NCBI GenBank assembly: GCA_945861195.1
Contig: CAMATS010000161.1
Coordinates: forward strand, 1-5,863
Source: Rhodoferax sp. OV413
Lineage (GTDB): Bacteria > Pseudomonadota > Gammaproteobacteria > Burkholderiales > Burkholderiaceae_C
Reading direction: 5' to 3'
DNA length: 5,863 nt
Below the pieces are notes generated by a model, which saw only the letters and a program-made list of their open reading frames with translations, was not told where the DNA came from and made no database searches. Each line of letters opens with the position of its first letter. Position 1 is the first letter of the stretch. This document shows, piece by piece, positions 5,804-5,863 of this stretch. The translations under genes were made by a program, and so were the position numbers.

Positions 5804-5863
5804 TCAAGTCAACAAGCCCGCTTGCCAGCGCCAGGCATCTGCGCACATCTCTGCGAGGGTGTG
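5804..5863 (-). CDS. galE: C-terminal end of a UDP-glucose 4-epimerase-like protein (5' part outside window)
   Basis: On the minus strand, the frame entering from the window edge reads HTLAEMCADAWRWQAGLLT and stops at TGA (5804-5806). The string LAEMCADAWRWQ closely fits the C-terminal helix of GalE-type epimerases (pattern L..MC.D.WRWQ), which interconvert UDP-glucose and UDP-galactose or their N-acetyl forms. Only 19 codons are visible, so the identification rests on one short motif. The usual NPxGY-like ending is missing and the protein stops six residues after WRWQ. It lies 10 bases upstream of the glycosyltransferase ATG on the same strand, so the two are probably cotranscribed. That fits supply of a UDP-sugar donor to a surface-glycan pathway. 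Confidence 0.6.
   Translation of the reverse strand, partial: HTLAEMCADAWRWQAGLLT

Noticed and set aside
1..5863. A defence island, mobile element, phage or CRISPR system
   Set aside because: Every sizeable gene is accounted for by metabolic, RNA-processing or glycan families. No integrase, transposase, terminal repeats, target duplications or repeat array is visible.

Overview
The window is GC-rich, with proteins that read as betaproteobacterial, most likely Burkholderiales/Comamonadaceae. The best marker is an RNase G (rng) with N-terminal sequence I associate with that group. This assignment rests on recalled protein similarity and has not been searched. Coding density is high. No rRNA, tRNA, CRISPR array, insertion sequence or phage gene is visible.

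Layout: (1) Positions 1-1143 (+) hold the C-terminal part of a dimethylglycine/sarcosine dehydrogenase-like protein, namely its folate-binding aminomethyltransferase (GcvT-like) half. The gene begins before the window. (2) Positions 1144-1463 form a 320-base non-coding gap with two perfect inverted repeats and only weak promoter candidates. (3) Positions 1464-4602 (+) carry a tight three-gene run: rng (RNase G), a NodB-type polysaccharide deacetylase 11 bases downstream, and an NAD-dependent epimerase/dehydratase-like protein that overlaps the deacetylase by an ATGA junction. (4) Positions 4603-4665 are a short convergent gap with GC-rich dyads. (5) Positions 4666-5863 (-) carry a GT4-family glycosyltransferase preceded by the last 19 codons of an upstream gene resembling the UDP-glucose 4-epimerase (galE) C-terminus.

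How the genes fit together: the deacetylase, the epimerase-like protein, the GT4 glycosyltransferase and the galE-like end look like the edge of a surface-glycan locus (LPS core/O-antigen or exopolysaccharide). Two converging transcription units meet at about 4603-4665. RNase G is a housekeeping RNA-processing enzyme, and its place as first gene of the glycan-side run looks like positional linkage. The dehydrogenase fragment belongs to methylated-amine/one-carbon catabolism and appears unrelated.

I see no clear evidence of a wholly new system. The most notable points are the SDR-type protein whose catalytic tyrosine position is asparagine, the perfect 19-base palindrome upstream of rng, and the coupling of rng to glycan genes.
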